From Fistularia commersonii (lineage: Eukaryota > Chordata > Actinopteri > Syngnathiformes > Fistulariidae), in the NCBI GenBank assembly GCA_037954325.1, contig JBBMNZ010000008.1, positions 658,501 to 722,500 on the forward strand: DNA of 64,000 nt, in the 5' to 3' direction. Below, piece by piece: positions 44,590 to 56,110 of this stretch. The stretch's first letter is position 1. Each line of letters opens with the position of its first letter. A program made the position numbers and the translations under genes. Below the pieces are notes generated by a model. The model worked only from the letters and a program-made list of their open reading frames with translations, searched no databases and was not told the origin of the DNA.

Positions 44590-47540
44590 ATCTTTGTGAG
44601 ACACCATTGATAATAAGAAGAAAAACAAATCGAAAATAAAATACGATAAGATAAAATGAAAAAAATAATAAAACGTCTTCCCCCCGTCCCGAAGGACGGG
44701 CCGTAATTGTGATGCCGTTGCTCCTCGGCGACCCGCCGCTCAGAGGTCAAGAGGTAGGAGCGTCCAGGAAGCGGCGAGCCGTGACTTTGGTTGCCGTGGT
44801 CGCGGCGCCGCCTCCTTCTCCGACTCTCCGACAGCGGGAAGGATGGCGCTCCGCAATTCCACCTATGGAAATATTTCCTCCGAACATAATTCTGGCACGC
44901 CGATCAGCTCACTCCTGCTCTCCCACGCGCCCAAGACTGCACGGAGGAAAAAAAACATTAAAAAATATCTCCCGCCTTTGTCCGCCGTGCACACGAGTGC
45001 ACGCACGTGCACACGGATGGAGAAAGCAGGACCCCAAACACGGGAGCGGCATTAATCCCCCGAGGAGGTCTCTAAAAGGGTTTTTTAAAAGCTGATTTCG
45101 CCACACAGAGGCTTTCAGGGTCAGCTGTGTTTGCGACGGCGCCGTCACCTTTCCATTCTGCTTCTTGCCCCCCGTCCGCCTTTATTTCCTGCGTCCGTAT
45201 CTGCCATCGCCACGCGGGCCGCATCCGTGGGATAAATAAAAAGAAGCGCGTGGGTGAAAGGATGAACCGCGAGCCGTAATGCTTTCTCTGAAAATTTGCT
45301 GATGCCCGAAATGAATTGTCGGGAGCGGCTGCGGCGTGACGCTTTTCTCACGCCGCTTTCTCCGCAGCGCCGGGGTAAAGAGGCAGTTTGATGCTCATCA
45401 ACGTGGTTCTCGCGTGCAATTTCAGGAACGAGTACGCACTCGACGGTAAAGGTGGCGTCTTTGAGAAAAAAAATGAAAACGACATTCAGTCCCCTCTGTT
45501 ATCTGGAGGGGGTCGATGGGTTCGAAGCGTCCGGGAAACGGGGAGACCTTCGACGGAGGCAGGAAAACAATATCGTAGCGCGGCTTGTTCGGTTCCTTCA
45601 TCCTCTCGAGGTCTTTCATGCCGTTCGCAGGTCAATTACAGTGAAACAATAAAAACAGAACAGAATGGTCGTTACCAGCTGGGTAAATCCAGGAGTTTGC
45701 ACGAGGAAAAGGTAGAACTGAAGGTAATCTGAGTCTCACACGGGTCTGTAAGTCTCTGTAAGGCCTGTGAACCGCAGGGAGGTTCTGTTGTATCAGAACC
45801 GCAATCCCTTCATCCGCCAGGTGGATCACGTACACAGGCGTCGGACTCCATGTGGCAGGAAATTTAATATGAGACGACGCGTCATGAGAAAAAGAAATGT
45901 TGAGTTGGAAGTGCTTACCGATGGAAGATATATCCAATAGTTGGATATTAGCAGAGTGAGAATGGTGGAGGTGCAGAGGACGTGAGGACACGCCGTGGTG
46001 GTCCTGCAGAAGCAGGTGGAAGCGCCGGAGGAAGAACGTCCCGGCTGACATCTTCATGTGACGTTAGCGGTGTTTTTATGAAGCGCAGATGAGAGGGTGA
46101 ACGTCACAGCGGAGATCCGGCTCCGGCTTTCCCCGCAACGGGTGAACGGCTGAACCGTTCAGGTTGTTTCCCGCGTATTCACGGGTAATTTGCCGCTCTT
46201 ATCGAGCCCGTTTCTGCCTTATAAACCCACCTTTTGCCGTTTTTCAAATTATCATCATTTTTTTTTCTCATTTGAAACCTCCCGAGAAGCCGGCGGATTA
46301 TAGAATAACTCCCGGGAAAGGCGAAGGGCCTCGGCGACGGTTTCTCTTCACGCCTGCGTGGACCCAAGAAACCCTTTGAAGGATATTGAATTTAACCACA
46401 CGTTCCCGCCGCGTTAGCCGGTAATTTAAAGTAAGTCATTCAATTCTTAACCGGCTCATAAAAGGCTTCACAGTGATTGTCACGGCGATAACTTTGCAGA
46501 GGGGGTGTCCGATACACCTTCACGCCAGGTGTCCATTTGTCAAACCGGCCTACCCGGATTAGGTTTCATCATTTCGGCATTACCCGTCCCGCGGCGGCGG
46601 GACAGGGGGAATGAGACGGACGGGCGCGGCGTCGGGATTTATGGGCCGACGCCGGCGCCGTCTCTTTCCCCGTCGCTCGCTCATTCATCCCATTTCTGCC
46701 CCGTCACAGCCAATATCTTTCACGCCGGAGTCACACTGCTATTCAGCCGGGTTTAATCAGCGGCGAAACAAATGCAGGCTGCCGCGCCGTATATAATTAC
46801 CTGGAGGTCTTACGCTTATCTGTTTTTGTAAGACCCCCGGGCTCGGTAATGGGGTAATTAAAATCGATACGGCGGCTTCATTGCGAACGACGTCCCCCCT
46901 GGATGGGATTGGACGGGGATTGATAAAACGCACAAACAGCGGCGAGGGAGGAGGGTCGCCGTCCCAGAGAGTCCATCCTCGCTTTTCTGTTTCCGTATTG
47001 TGGAAACGAGGAGCAGCCGAACCCCACCGCGCCAGGGGTCGCAAAGTCCACGAGTTATTAAATGAATGAATGAATAAATCCAAAGTGGGATTTCCTTGTT
47101 TGGAAGGACGACTGTGACACTGAAAACATCAGGGAATGTTTGGCTGATGTTTCGCTCTCGGAAAACAGAAGAAAAATGAGTCAAAAGAGTCTCAAGTCAA
47201 AGTCCTGCAAAAGTTCAGGTTGTCCCAGAAGGTTATTTGTCCTTTGCTTCTGCTGGGTAAACACAGACGGGTTTAGTGACAGAATCAGAGTCACAATCAG
47301 AATTAGCGTCCGAGTCCGTTTGCACCGACGAGGACTTTATCTCCGGTTTACGTTCCGCTCTGTACTGAAGTGAAGGTAAACAAGGACCGCACTCACCACG
47401 CAGTAAAACCCAATAACACACATTGAAATACTTCACAATGCAAAGTGCAGCGTAGTCAAGTTATGAGCAAAGTGTTCAGAGAGGTTTTGCCGTGCACAGC
47501 ATGTATGTGTTCTACTGCTCCACATGTAAGCGTGTCCAGA
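44590..47540. other. No gene established
   Basis: About 2.9 kb with few repeats. It includes a small perfect hairpin CCCGTCC-CGAA-GGACGGG at about 44684-44701. Two minus-strand frames (45422-45619 and 45632-46057) look slightly coding-like, the second with a GTAAGC donor-type word inside. Neither has a recognisable domain nor a matching partner exon. A protein search is worthwhile; no call is made. Confidence 0.4.
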
Positions 47541-48242
47541 GCAGTGAGGTGTGGGCAGGGGAGGCAGGAGAGGTTGTGCCTCACTTGCCAATCTTGCAAA
47601 GAAAAGAATGTCAAATGAAAAAAGGAATTTAATAGTTGTATCTAGCAGTCTATAAATACTATAAAGGTATTTTTCATTTTAGTTTTAGATGGCTTGTTAT
47701 TCAACGTGGCTTGATTTTCACATTTACTATTCAAATACTCAGGAGAGTCATGCGTGCGGTGAGGCCGCCGACTGTCGAGCCTCAGCGAGTCTCAGCGAGT
47801 CTCAGCAAAATACATATTTTATTGCCAGTTTATATAGTATATAGTTATTCTATTGCCTATCTGTGTATTTTATGTGTATTGTCTATTTTGTACAGTTCTA
47901 TATTTGTATTGTCCAGGACTACAGATGGAAATTAGCTATGAGCTACAATCTGGTACAAACATTTCTGCCTTAATGGAATTGTACACTGTCATAAAAACTT
48001 CTAAACAAACAAACAAACAAACAAACAAGCGACGGCTGCCCGCTGGCACGCTCTGCACGAACACCTGTCACTATTAAAATGTTTAAACACTTTTGCTATA
48101 TGAACTGCATTACCAATGGACTGCGTTTTTGTCAACAACTGGTACTAGTTTCTTATGCTACGGCTGCCAAGAGCCGCTAAGTGAGGCACGCGGTTCTCCT
48201 GCCTCACGGTTGGCGTGCCTCGGCAGCCCTGAACCTCACTGC
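47541..48242. mobile_element. Non-autonomous TIR element, possibly hAT
   Basis: The left end reads GCAGTGAGGT then GGGCAGGGGAGGCAGGAGA, GG and GTGCCTCACTT (47541-47587). The right end in reverse complement (48242 downward) reads GCAGTGAGGT, then after extra bases GAGGCAGGAGA, ACCGC and GTGCCTCACTT. The two ends are thus long, imperfect inverted repeats. The right arm carries an insertion of roughly 16 bases. I see no clear target duplication (GTCCAGAG on the left, CGCCTCGC on the right). Wording and end structure resemble fish hAT elements from memory. No transposase frame is present. A LINE tail at 47813-48028 lies inside it. Confidence 0.65.
47813..48028 (+). mobile_element. LINE 3' tail with (CAAA)n end
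   Basis: An AT-rich 3'-UTR-type sequence (TATATAGTATATAGTTATTC, TATTTGTATTGTCCAGGACT) runs through ACAGATGGAAATTAGCTATG to a (CAAA)n tail at 48003-48028. The GGACTACAGATGGAAATTAG string is familiar from 3' ends of fish LINEs. The upstream TCAGCGAGTC words at 47782-47803 may belong to the host element. No coding part is left. Confidence 0.6.
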
Positions 48243-49421
48243 GCCTCGCCGATAGCGAGGTGTATCACTGACTGCAGGGAAATGTATCGCTTTATATAAA
48301 AGTGCGTATAAAGTCTTTACAGTGAGCAGAAAGTGAGAGTGTGCGTTTAGAAGAAGTGTTGATCTGCACCGAAGGGATGATGCGGCGCAGGTGTTATTGT
48401 CGTTGTGTGAAGGGTGTGTGAGCAGAGCAGGCCGTGAACAGGAGCCGCGGTGTTCGTGTTCATGCACGTTCTCCCGGCCCGAGCGGCCAATCGGACGCGC
48501 TCGACCCCCTCGGGGCCACTGTTCCCGTTAAACAGGGAGTTCTAGACAATAATTGTCAAAAGGTGTTGCTCCTTTTGGCCAGAGAGTCGTACGTTAGTGG
48601 TAATTTCTCCGAACTTAAGAGGGTATTTCATAGATGCGTTGTGGGTCAGATCTCTGAGAGAGGAACAAACACTGAAGCGGTCTTGGCGAAGCTACAAAAA
48701 CAAGAGGGTTTCTGCTAGCGTAGCGCGGCGGGGCCATGTATTAGCTCATGTAGCGACGACCCGTCTGTACTGCAGCAGCTGGAAATGTCCTGGAAGAGCC
48801 CTGGAAAACAATTTCAAGGGAAAAGGGGGATTGTGGGCGACTCTGTTTACGGCATCAATAATAAATGTTGAGGTTTGATTCTGTCATTACAGCCGCTGCA
48901 CTTTCATCAGCCGTATCTCCTCTGGCAGGACTCTCATCCTCCTGATACCTTTTCCAATTCAGGGTTTGAGTTTCTGACGGACGGCGTGTCTTCTCAGACT
49001 TTTCAGCAAGACTGATCTGGAGAGACTTCTTTCCCGATAATTCCTCTTGAACGTGGGTTCTCTGGGTTCCCCTGCTTCCTCCTAGTCCAGGCACGAGGAG
49101 TAGGTTGATAAGCGATCTCGGGAATACAGTGTTAAGGTTCACTTGATCGAGAAGCTTGGATTCGTTGGTACGAATCACCTTATCTCCGTCACCTTATCTT
49201 CATACCATCTATGCAGAAGAGATCATGAGAGGCGGGAAGGACCAGTTCAAGGGAGGGTAGAGGGTAGAGGTCGGAGGAGAGATCTTCCCCTGAAAGTGGA
49301 GAAAACGGGACGCGAGTCCCTTCATGATCAGCAGTGAGAAGGTCCAGGAAGGTTGTTTGTCCGCTTGTGGTCGACAACCTTGTGCAAGTTACGCGGCACA
49401 CCTGAGATCTGAAGGTCAGCA
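48243..49421. other. No gene recognised
   Basis: Anonymous DNA. A 94-codon + frame at 48434-48718 looks mildly coding-like but has no domain or splice support. The part after about 49210 may be the decayed upstream portion of the LINE that follows. Confidence 0.4.
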
Positions 49422-49690
49422 ATGGCGAGGGAGGCGATACAGATGACAAAGGTCTGGAGGAGCAGAGCAATCAGCTTGGATCTCAAGCTGAGGCTACTTC
49501 AAGGAACTCGCCATCGCTACGTACGGACGCCTGGAGCCTCCAGAAGACTGACGAGGGCAGAGTGGATGCTCTGGAAGGTGGTGATGCCGAAGAATACCAG
49601 GGATACCGAGGTCAAGAAGACGGACCAACAGATGACACTCCATTAAGAGGCAGAAGCTACGTTGTTGTGGACAGGAGATGCCGAGCAGAG
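49422..49690 (+). mobile_element. Decayed LINE RT-distal fragment (family C)
   Basis: The + frame gives M-T-K-V-W-R-S-R-A-I-S-L-D-L-K-L-R-L-L-Q, corresponding to the conserved post-RT block of many LINEs (x-W-R-S-R-x-I-S-L-x-x-K-L-R-L-L). After frameshifts, remnants of the next block are visible: W/R-C-R-R-I-P-G-I-P-R-S-R-R-R-T-N, comparable to the usual W-x-R-R-x-L-R-I-x-W-x-x-x-R-T-N. It is multiply disrupted and about 270 bp long. Clade unassigned. Confidence 0.5.
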
Positions 49691-51894
49691 AAGCCACCCT
49701 CCCGTGGCCTTGCCGTTTGAGTTGCAACGTGGATCCCGTTTTTTGGCAAATTGGCACCATCCACCTGCTTCTTGTGGACTGAACCACTTCCGCCTCAGAG
49801 CAGGTCGAGTTATATCCCGTTCGGGGCTTTCTCAGGGCTGTAATGGAAACCTGACATTGCTGAAGGTAAATGTCAGAGAAAGTCAGTTCAGACACCCGTC
49901 CAGCTCCACGGCTCCGTCTCACCTGGGTAATAACCACACAGCTTGTACTGAAAAGAGCCCACGCTGCCGCCCTGGAGATGGTGCGATGTCGCAGCTCATC
50001 TGGATGGACAGAAAGGTCTCACATCTTAATGCGAGCGCTGAAATAGAGCGGCGAGGAGCAGTGACCTACGGCCACCCAGGTGCAGGACGTGTGAAAATGA
50101 CACCGATCGCAGTCACAACGTGACAACGAGCATGTTCTCCCGGCGTCTCCAGGGTTCTCCTTAGGTTCCTCAGCTTCCCCCCGCCGTCCGGCGACATGTT
50201 GTAGGTTCAGGGTCAATGTAGACTCATCGTGGAGGATTTGTATTGTTACAGTAACATGTTTAACAGCACATTCTTTCATAGTGTTTTGAATAGTATCATA
50301 GTATTCATAGTTGTCATCACTGACAACTTCTTTGATGTGGACTGAGTGAAAAGGGGAAAATGATCCAAAAATGATCCTTTTGGAGGCTCTGTTTGACTCA
50401 TTTAGCTAGTTAATTACTAGCACTACTGGTTGTACAACAAGAACCATGACCTTGAAGACTGAGAGTTGGGGTTACTTTACTGCTACTAGTAACTAATACT
50501 CTGCTACTGCTTATAATGTTGTTGATAACATAAATAGTCCAACAGTCCAAAAACCTGCTCGAGGTTCATTGGCGACCCTAAATGGCGAATGTTCGGATGT
50601 CTACATATAACGCTGTGATGATTTCTGCCGGCCGTCTGCCAACCTTGTTTCATGCGGATCCAGGAAAAATCCCAAAATGAGTGGGTCGGGGTTAAAAGAA
50701 ATAATAACTGATAGCGGGAGTCCATAATCAATCCATGTATATGCAGGACATACTTGTAATGTTCACCCTTTGCACTTCTTTTATTCATGTTACTTTGCCC
50801 TGCGTGGTTGTAAACGTTTAACGGCAGGTTGCTGATATGAATATTCATTTGATGGATGTTAACTCCAAATGAGGTCAATGTTTATGTACTGTTGCCAGAG
50901 TTGTTGCGACCGGCAGGTCCACCTTCTCCTTTGTCAGCCAATGGCATCCGTGGAGTCACGGGTTCTAACTCCGATGAATGCGTTATAAAGTGTCACGCTT
51001 TCATATTGCGTTAAAGAGTAGAACACTCGTTTCCTTGTATTTTATCAATTACTCACTAAAAAAATATCAGTATCAATATATTATTGCAACTTAGTAACAG
51101 CTCCTTATTTAACGACAGTGTTATTATGTAAAATGATTTTTTTTGCTGTTTATTTTTCCGAAGAACACGCGCTCAGATGAGCAAGCCTTCAGCACAGTGA
51201 TCCTTAAAGAAACCTTCTTTTTGTGTGTTATTAATGAAATGGACCACTGAGCAGAAGCCATGAAGTGGCCTGTCACATCCAAATACCCCGCCGATCAATA
51301 ATCCCCCTATAATAACCGAAGGGGGTCTGTTATAATAACAGTGCGAGCGGCGCAAATGAACAGGCGGACACACTGGATGGAGAAATCGAAGGGCATGATG
51401 GTGTTTTGGTGGCGGCTCGATACGACGTGACAGCAGAACAAAACCCTGAAGAATTACGGCGTGTGACAGGAATGACACATTATGGGATACCGACGCGAAC
51501 GGCAGCCTTAACAACATGCAATGAGCGACACACACACACACACACACACGGAAGCTCATTCGGTATCCATTCATGTCTGATTTTAAATTCAAGATAGAAA
51601 CTGTATAATTAGTCGTAATCACATTTTCAAAATACGGTCACTTACAGTCGGCCGACCTAAATTAGCCTTTTCCACTGAGGCACAGAAATATATCAGGGAG
51701 TTCACCGACTAGCATTCAAGCTGTGTAATCTAAAACGGGGTGTGTGGGAGTCTGTCTATGAGCTATTGAAGCCGGCAGCTGAGGCCCGTCACACTCCGCA
51801 CACTATCCGCCGCCGCCTATTCGCTCGGCACACCTGAGCGCACTCACCTGAACCCCAGCGCCGCCGATCACCACCGGTTGAACGTTTTCTGGTG
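49691..51894. other. No gene recognised
   Basis: About 2.2 kb of anonymous DNA. The first 400 bases may be further LINE debris without recognisable frames. From 50260 to 51170 it is AT-rich. One CA array is listed separately. Confidence 0.45.
51528..51549. repeat. (CA)11 microsatellite
   Basis: Uninterrupted dinucleotide run. Confidence 0.95.
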
Positions 51895-52742
51895 AAAGCG
51901 CAGAATTTAGTGGTGTTTTGCGGCGCCTGAAGATGGAACAACGTGTCCACGGGCTCCTTCCCTGTCTCCATGGAGACAGAGAAAAAAAATAGTTTGTAAA
52001 CGGCGCGAACGCTAAAGTTGCAATCAATTGTCATTCACGAGTGGGTAGACCGTAACAACAATTGGGGACTCCAGGGTACTCCAGGGTACTCCAGAGTACT
52101 CCAAAGTACTTGGACTGGCACAACTCTTAGTCTACGTCCTCTTGGAAGTGACCCTCCTTGTAGTTCAGGGTCGCTGCAAGCAGTAACTCCACTTCATTGT
52201 CAGCCCGTACAAACACTCCACTACCTGTCTTGGTTGGTGTTCACTCTGGCTGTAGTTCCCAGAGAGGTAGTTTCTCCTCGCGGGCGCTCAAAGTCACACC
52301 ACCAACTTAAAGCGCAGAATTTAGTGGTGTTTTGCGGCGCCTGAAGATGGAACAACGTGTCCACGGGCTCCTTCCCTGTCTCCATGGAGACAGAGAAAAA
52401 AAATAGTTTGTAAACGGCGTGAACGCTAAAGTTGCAATCAATTGTCATTCACGAGTGGGTAGACCGTAACAACAATTGGGGACTCCAGAGTACTCCAGGG
52501 TACTCCAGGGTACTCCAGGGTACTCCAGAGTACTCCAAAGTACTTGGACTGGCACAACTCTTAGTCTACATCCTCCTGGAAGTGACCCTCCTTGTAGTTC
52601 AGGGTCGCGGCAAGCAGTAACTCCACTTCATTGTCAGCCCGTACAAACACTCCACTACCCGTCTTGGTTGGTGTTCACTCTGGTTGTCGTTCTCAGAGAG
52701 GTAGTTTCTCCTCGTGGGCGCTCAAAGTCACACCACCAACTT
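51895..52742 (+). repeat. 414/434-bp tandem duplication with nested 10-bp array
   Basis: Copy 1 spans 51895-52308 and copy 2 spans 52309-52742. Both begin AAAGCGCAGAATTTAGTGGT and end TCACACCACCAACTT. They differ at only a few positions (CGGCGCGAACG/CGGCGTGAACG, CTACGTCCTCTT/CTACATCCTCCT). Each holds a CCAGGGTACT array: four units in copy 1 (52071-52110) and six in copy 2 (52485-52544). Those two extra units account exactly for the 20-bp length difference. High identity implies a recent event. Confidence 0.97.
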
Positions 52743-52765
52743 CTTGCCTTCTTTCTCTTCGCGTC

Positions 52766-53240
52766 CTACTGAAGGACAGCCGCGGCCTCATGTGCACCGC
52801 CGTCCCTTCTGGTGGAACTCTGCCGAGGCCATGCTTTGCGGTGCCAATCCCGCAGGGGGCTCGGTGGCTTCGGTGCCACTTTCACATGAAAGTAACGCGA
52901 GAGTGGCTTTTGCACGTCCGACCACATCTGAGTGCACCATGGCGGAGGTTTAGTGTCGTCCTGCGGGGAAGGGCCTCTCGCCTTCTGCTCCACCTTCACA
53001 GCAGATAGAAGGTTGCGGAGTCTTTCTTCGACTCGTCGGCCCGACGCGTCGAGGAGAATCACACTCTTCAGGAAGCCTCTCCTCCTGGAACCAGGGCGGC
53101 CGCCGGCTGGCACGAGGCCGGAGATCAGATAACTGTCATCCGCGGCCTGTTGTTGGTGCTTTTTCTTTTTTGCTTGCCGCGCTTCCTGCTGTATCTGGCG
53201 GTGCTGTGCCTGCCAGGGTGTACAGACGGTCCGTAGGTGT
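52766..53240 (-). mobile_element. Probable decayed LINE ORF end (family D)
   Basis: On the minus strand a long coding-like stretch can be followed across one frameshift. Near 53240-53190 one frame gives ITGCLKSTPTDRLYTLAG, close to a block I remember from LINE C-termini (x-T-G-C-L-K-P-T-P-x-D-x-L-x-x-L-A-G-I-A-P). The next frame continues AADDSYLISGLVPAGG and then RGFLKSVILLDASGRRVEER to a stop at 52766. A further minus frame at 53275-53493 may be the upstream part. The element is interrupted by at least one stop and one shift. The alternative is a decayed host exon. It directly adjoins the tandem duplication. Confidence 0.4.
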
Positions 53241-53532
53241 AGATTTCAGGCAGCCTGTGATAAAGCACCGCCAACTACTGGCCTGACACGTGTACCACAG
53301 CGATTCTGCCGTCTTCTACGGTCTGGTGTGCTCGGGGAGCCTTCTCAAAACGCCTCCTTCTGCACGTGGGACAAGTTGAAAAAAGGCCAGCTGAAGACAG
53401 GATGGGAGGTTGTGAAATCGGGGCCTCAGACTCACCCCGTGGAAACGTTGTCTCAGTTATCGCTGTCGGATTATTTCTTTTGTTTCGCGTCATCTGATTT
53501 AGCGTTGTGTCTCTCGGTCCCTTGTGACCTGG

Positions 53533-53580
53533 GACTACGTGAGACTACGTGAGACTACGTGAGACTACGTGAGACTACGT
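53533..53580. repeat. 10-bp minisatellite (GACTACGTGA)n, 5 units
   Basis: Five units in perfect 10-base register, ending in GACTACGTCTCC. Confidence 0.97.
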
Positions 53581-53850
53581 CTCCGGGTTCCGGTCCTGCT
53601 TTGCCCGAACTCTTGACAACCCCTGTTGTCCACTCCCTTCTGTGGGAGTGGACCAACAGAAGACCTCGTCCGAAAGACGGAGCGGCAGTCCACAGGAGGA
53701 TCGCCACCCCTGGCATGGCCTGGAGGGTATTTTACTCCCGCTGCAGGAAAAGGGTACTCAGATCCAGCTTAGCCATTGACCCCAATCAAAATGGCTTTAT
53801 ATCATTTGATTCTTTTTTCATGTTCCGATTTCGTCGTCTCCTTCAGCTTC

Positions 53851-54048
53851 TTTTTTTTTTTTTTTTTTTTTTGCGCTTGTCTGGAAGTGAAGGTGCAGAG
53901 AATTGATTGCATCTGCTGTTGAGCGCCCCCGAGGAAACGCGTCGTGCCAGTGATTAAAAGATGGCATTAATGAGCGAGGATTGGAAGTAATTCGTTTTCT
54001 TTAACAAGAAAGAGACTACAAAGACCTGTTTTTTTTTTTTTTTTTTTT
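53851..54048. repeat. Two poly(T) tracts flanking 150 bp
   Basis: T22 at 53851-53872 and T20 at 54029-54048. The sequence between them shows no retroposon signature. Confidence 0.9.
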
Positions 54049-55569
54049 AAGTATGACTCCAAGGATCTTAGACAAATAAACAATATTCTCCTCAAACAGA
54101 AAATTGGTTACCGAGTCACTTCACTCGATAAACACTGGAGACACCCGGGCGTCTGTCCCTGATGCCATGGTGACGTTTGACGCCACTCGGGAAAAGCAAG
54201 AACACGCTGTTATAGTCCCGGTCGTGGGCAATTGAAGGCAGAAAAAACAAACCTCATTTAATCCTCGCTAACAAATAAACACACTCGGGTCCGTGCGCAC
54301 GGCCGACACGTGCGGCCTCGGGGCTCGCGGATCCGTCGGGATTTTCCGTAAAAAATGGAGTTATGATCTCGCGTTAAATTGTGGGGTGTTTCCTCAGCCG
54401 TGGAGCGTTGAAGGGTTTTCTTCAGATGTACAGAAGAGAAGGGGGAACGTCGTACCTTAAATCTCCGTCCGGCCCGAATAAAAAGAGGCCGTAGACGCAG
54501 AAATGTGTCCCAGCGGCTGTAAACCGTGTGACACGACTGCGCCAGGATGAAGCCGATCGATCCCGGTGTTAAAGGTGACACGTCTCCCCACATTTGTAAT
54601 AAAATAATAATTTCACGGGTCGGACTCGGATCCATGTTCACCCTCTTTAGAGCCGCGGGGGGAAAAGGAGACAGGACATCTACAGCTGCGCTTGATTTCT
54701 TTTTTTTCAGCCGTTCATTAATGATCTCCAGCGGGGATCCAGGACTCGGTCGCAGCGGGACGATCCCGGGCCGTGATTGGGCGGGAGGATTTTTTTTGTT
54801 GTTTAGATTTTTTTTCTTCTGCATTTGAAGTCACCGCAGTTCATCGGTTCTGCAAGCAAACATCACGTCAAGCGTCTCGGCCAAATCCATGTTTGTTTAC
54901 CGAACGTCTCCGTCCGGTTCGTGCCGTCGGCCTCGATGTCAGACGGATTCCATCCTCCACCGAAGTATCATGACTGGTAGTGGCAGGAAAGGGCCATTAC
55001 GCTATCCCATAATGCTCCACGTGTCGCTAAGACAACAGGTGAACGGACATTCGGAGTGGTATCGCCGTCGCTCGCTGCCGGTGAACGTACGGCGAGCGTT
55101 CCTGTCATCACACACCGACAACAAATGTTTGAGAAGCTGCTGGTTTTTTCGATGTTTTAATTCCATTTCCAGTGCCATAACGCTCCGCCGGGCGCCCGTC
55201 ATCACCAGAATGGACTGGAAAAACAATCCTCCGTCGGGGATGGTGATCAAGAGGATGGCGGCGGGCTCTTGTTACCAAAAAGAAAAGACCAAAATCACCA
55301 GAATTTTACATGTGTGGTTTCTGGCGGCGGACAGAGGCGTCCTGAACGCCAGGGAAAACAAGGAGTGCTTTAAAGAGCGGCGGCTTTGGGGATCGTCGTG
55401 AAAATGCCTGTAAATGTTGACGCCAAACACACAGAACCTTCGGCCCGTCCAGTAATCTCTGCGTGCAGATGATCTGCGAGCTCGGCATGGAGGTCGGGGG
55501 GTTTTCAATGGGACCGAGAGACGAGCGACTGGAGGTCGGTGATCGGGAAATATGTCAGTGTGACGTTAT
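54049..55569. other. No gene recognised
   Basis: Anonymous DNA. Open frames of 188 (54258-54824, minus) and 170 codons (54889-55401, plus) contain no domain I recognise. They overlap other open frames. Confidence 0.45.
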
Positions 55570-56110
55570 AATGGGCTGGCGGGATGAAGAAGCCTGAGGA
55601 GGAGATAGGTGGCAGAGATGGAGATGTGGAGGTGCTTCCTCGGAAGTGAGAAGGATCAGAAATGGGTTCATCGGAGGGGCATGAGATGGTCTGGAAATAA
55701 ATGAATGAGATGGTTTGGATGTGCGCAGAGGAAGGATGGAGAAGATCTGGGTAGAAGGACGCTGAGGTTGGAGGAAGACCAGGGAGGAGGTTTATGGATG
55801 GAGAGGAAGAGGACAGGAAGTTAACTGACCAATCCTTGTCAGGCGTCTCTCGAAGGCGGCTGGAGTCAGAGGGCGGCGAGTCCACCTCGACCGACCCCCC
55901 GAAAGTTGGACGTGGAAATCCTGGAAGCTTCTCAGATGAGAGGAGGAACCACCTCAGGACGAGAAATAAGGCCCGGTTGCCGGGGTGAGGTTTGACAAGG
56001 ATGAACCTGACATGAACCGTCAACCAACTCCACACGGAGTTAGTTGGTGTGACAGAAGGGGGTTAGATGGAGGCAGCTGATTGGCTGCGGTCGCCCCTGA
56101 AGGGGGTAAA
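55570..56110 (+). mobile_element. Decayed LINE 3' end (family A), split by an insertion
   Basis: The + strand keeps GCAGAGATGGAGATGTGGAG (A-E-M-E-M-W), then ATGAGATGGTTTGGATGTGC (M-R-W-F-G), GGACGCTGAGGTTGGAGGAA, GGGAGGAGGTTTATGGATGG and GAGAGGAAGAGGACAGG. The element resumes at about 56036 with GGAGTTAGTTGGTGTGACAG, GATGGAGGCAGCTGATTGGC and TGCGGTCGCCCCTGAAGGGG, the normal 3' end of the family. The reading frame is full of stops. It preserves the single-copy version of the segment tandemised at 24011-24309. Confidence 0.75.
55824..56035. mobile_element. ~210-bp insertion within the LINE
   Basis: It separates GGAAGTTAACTGA (55817-55829) from GGAGTTAGTTGGTG (56036-56049). Both flanks are versions of the LINE word G-A-A-G-T-T-A-G-T-T-G-G, so they could be a mutated 12-13-bp target duplication. 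Inside, AGCTTCTCAGATGAGAGGAG with GAACCACCTCAGGACGAGAA is close to a dispersed fish repeat core (usually CAGATGAGAGGCGAAACGTC). Identity of the inserted element is unknown. Confidence 0.45.

Noticed and set aside
45632..46057. 141-codon minus frame with an internal GTAAGC donor-like word
   Set aside because: No domain, no acceptor-bounded partner exon, and its upstream flank resembles the dispersed repeat core.
48174..48200. AGGCACGCGGT, the seed-bearing word of miR-124
   Set aside because: It lies in the terminal arm of the TIR element, the rest of the mature sequence does not match, and no precursor hairpin with the right arm is present.
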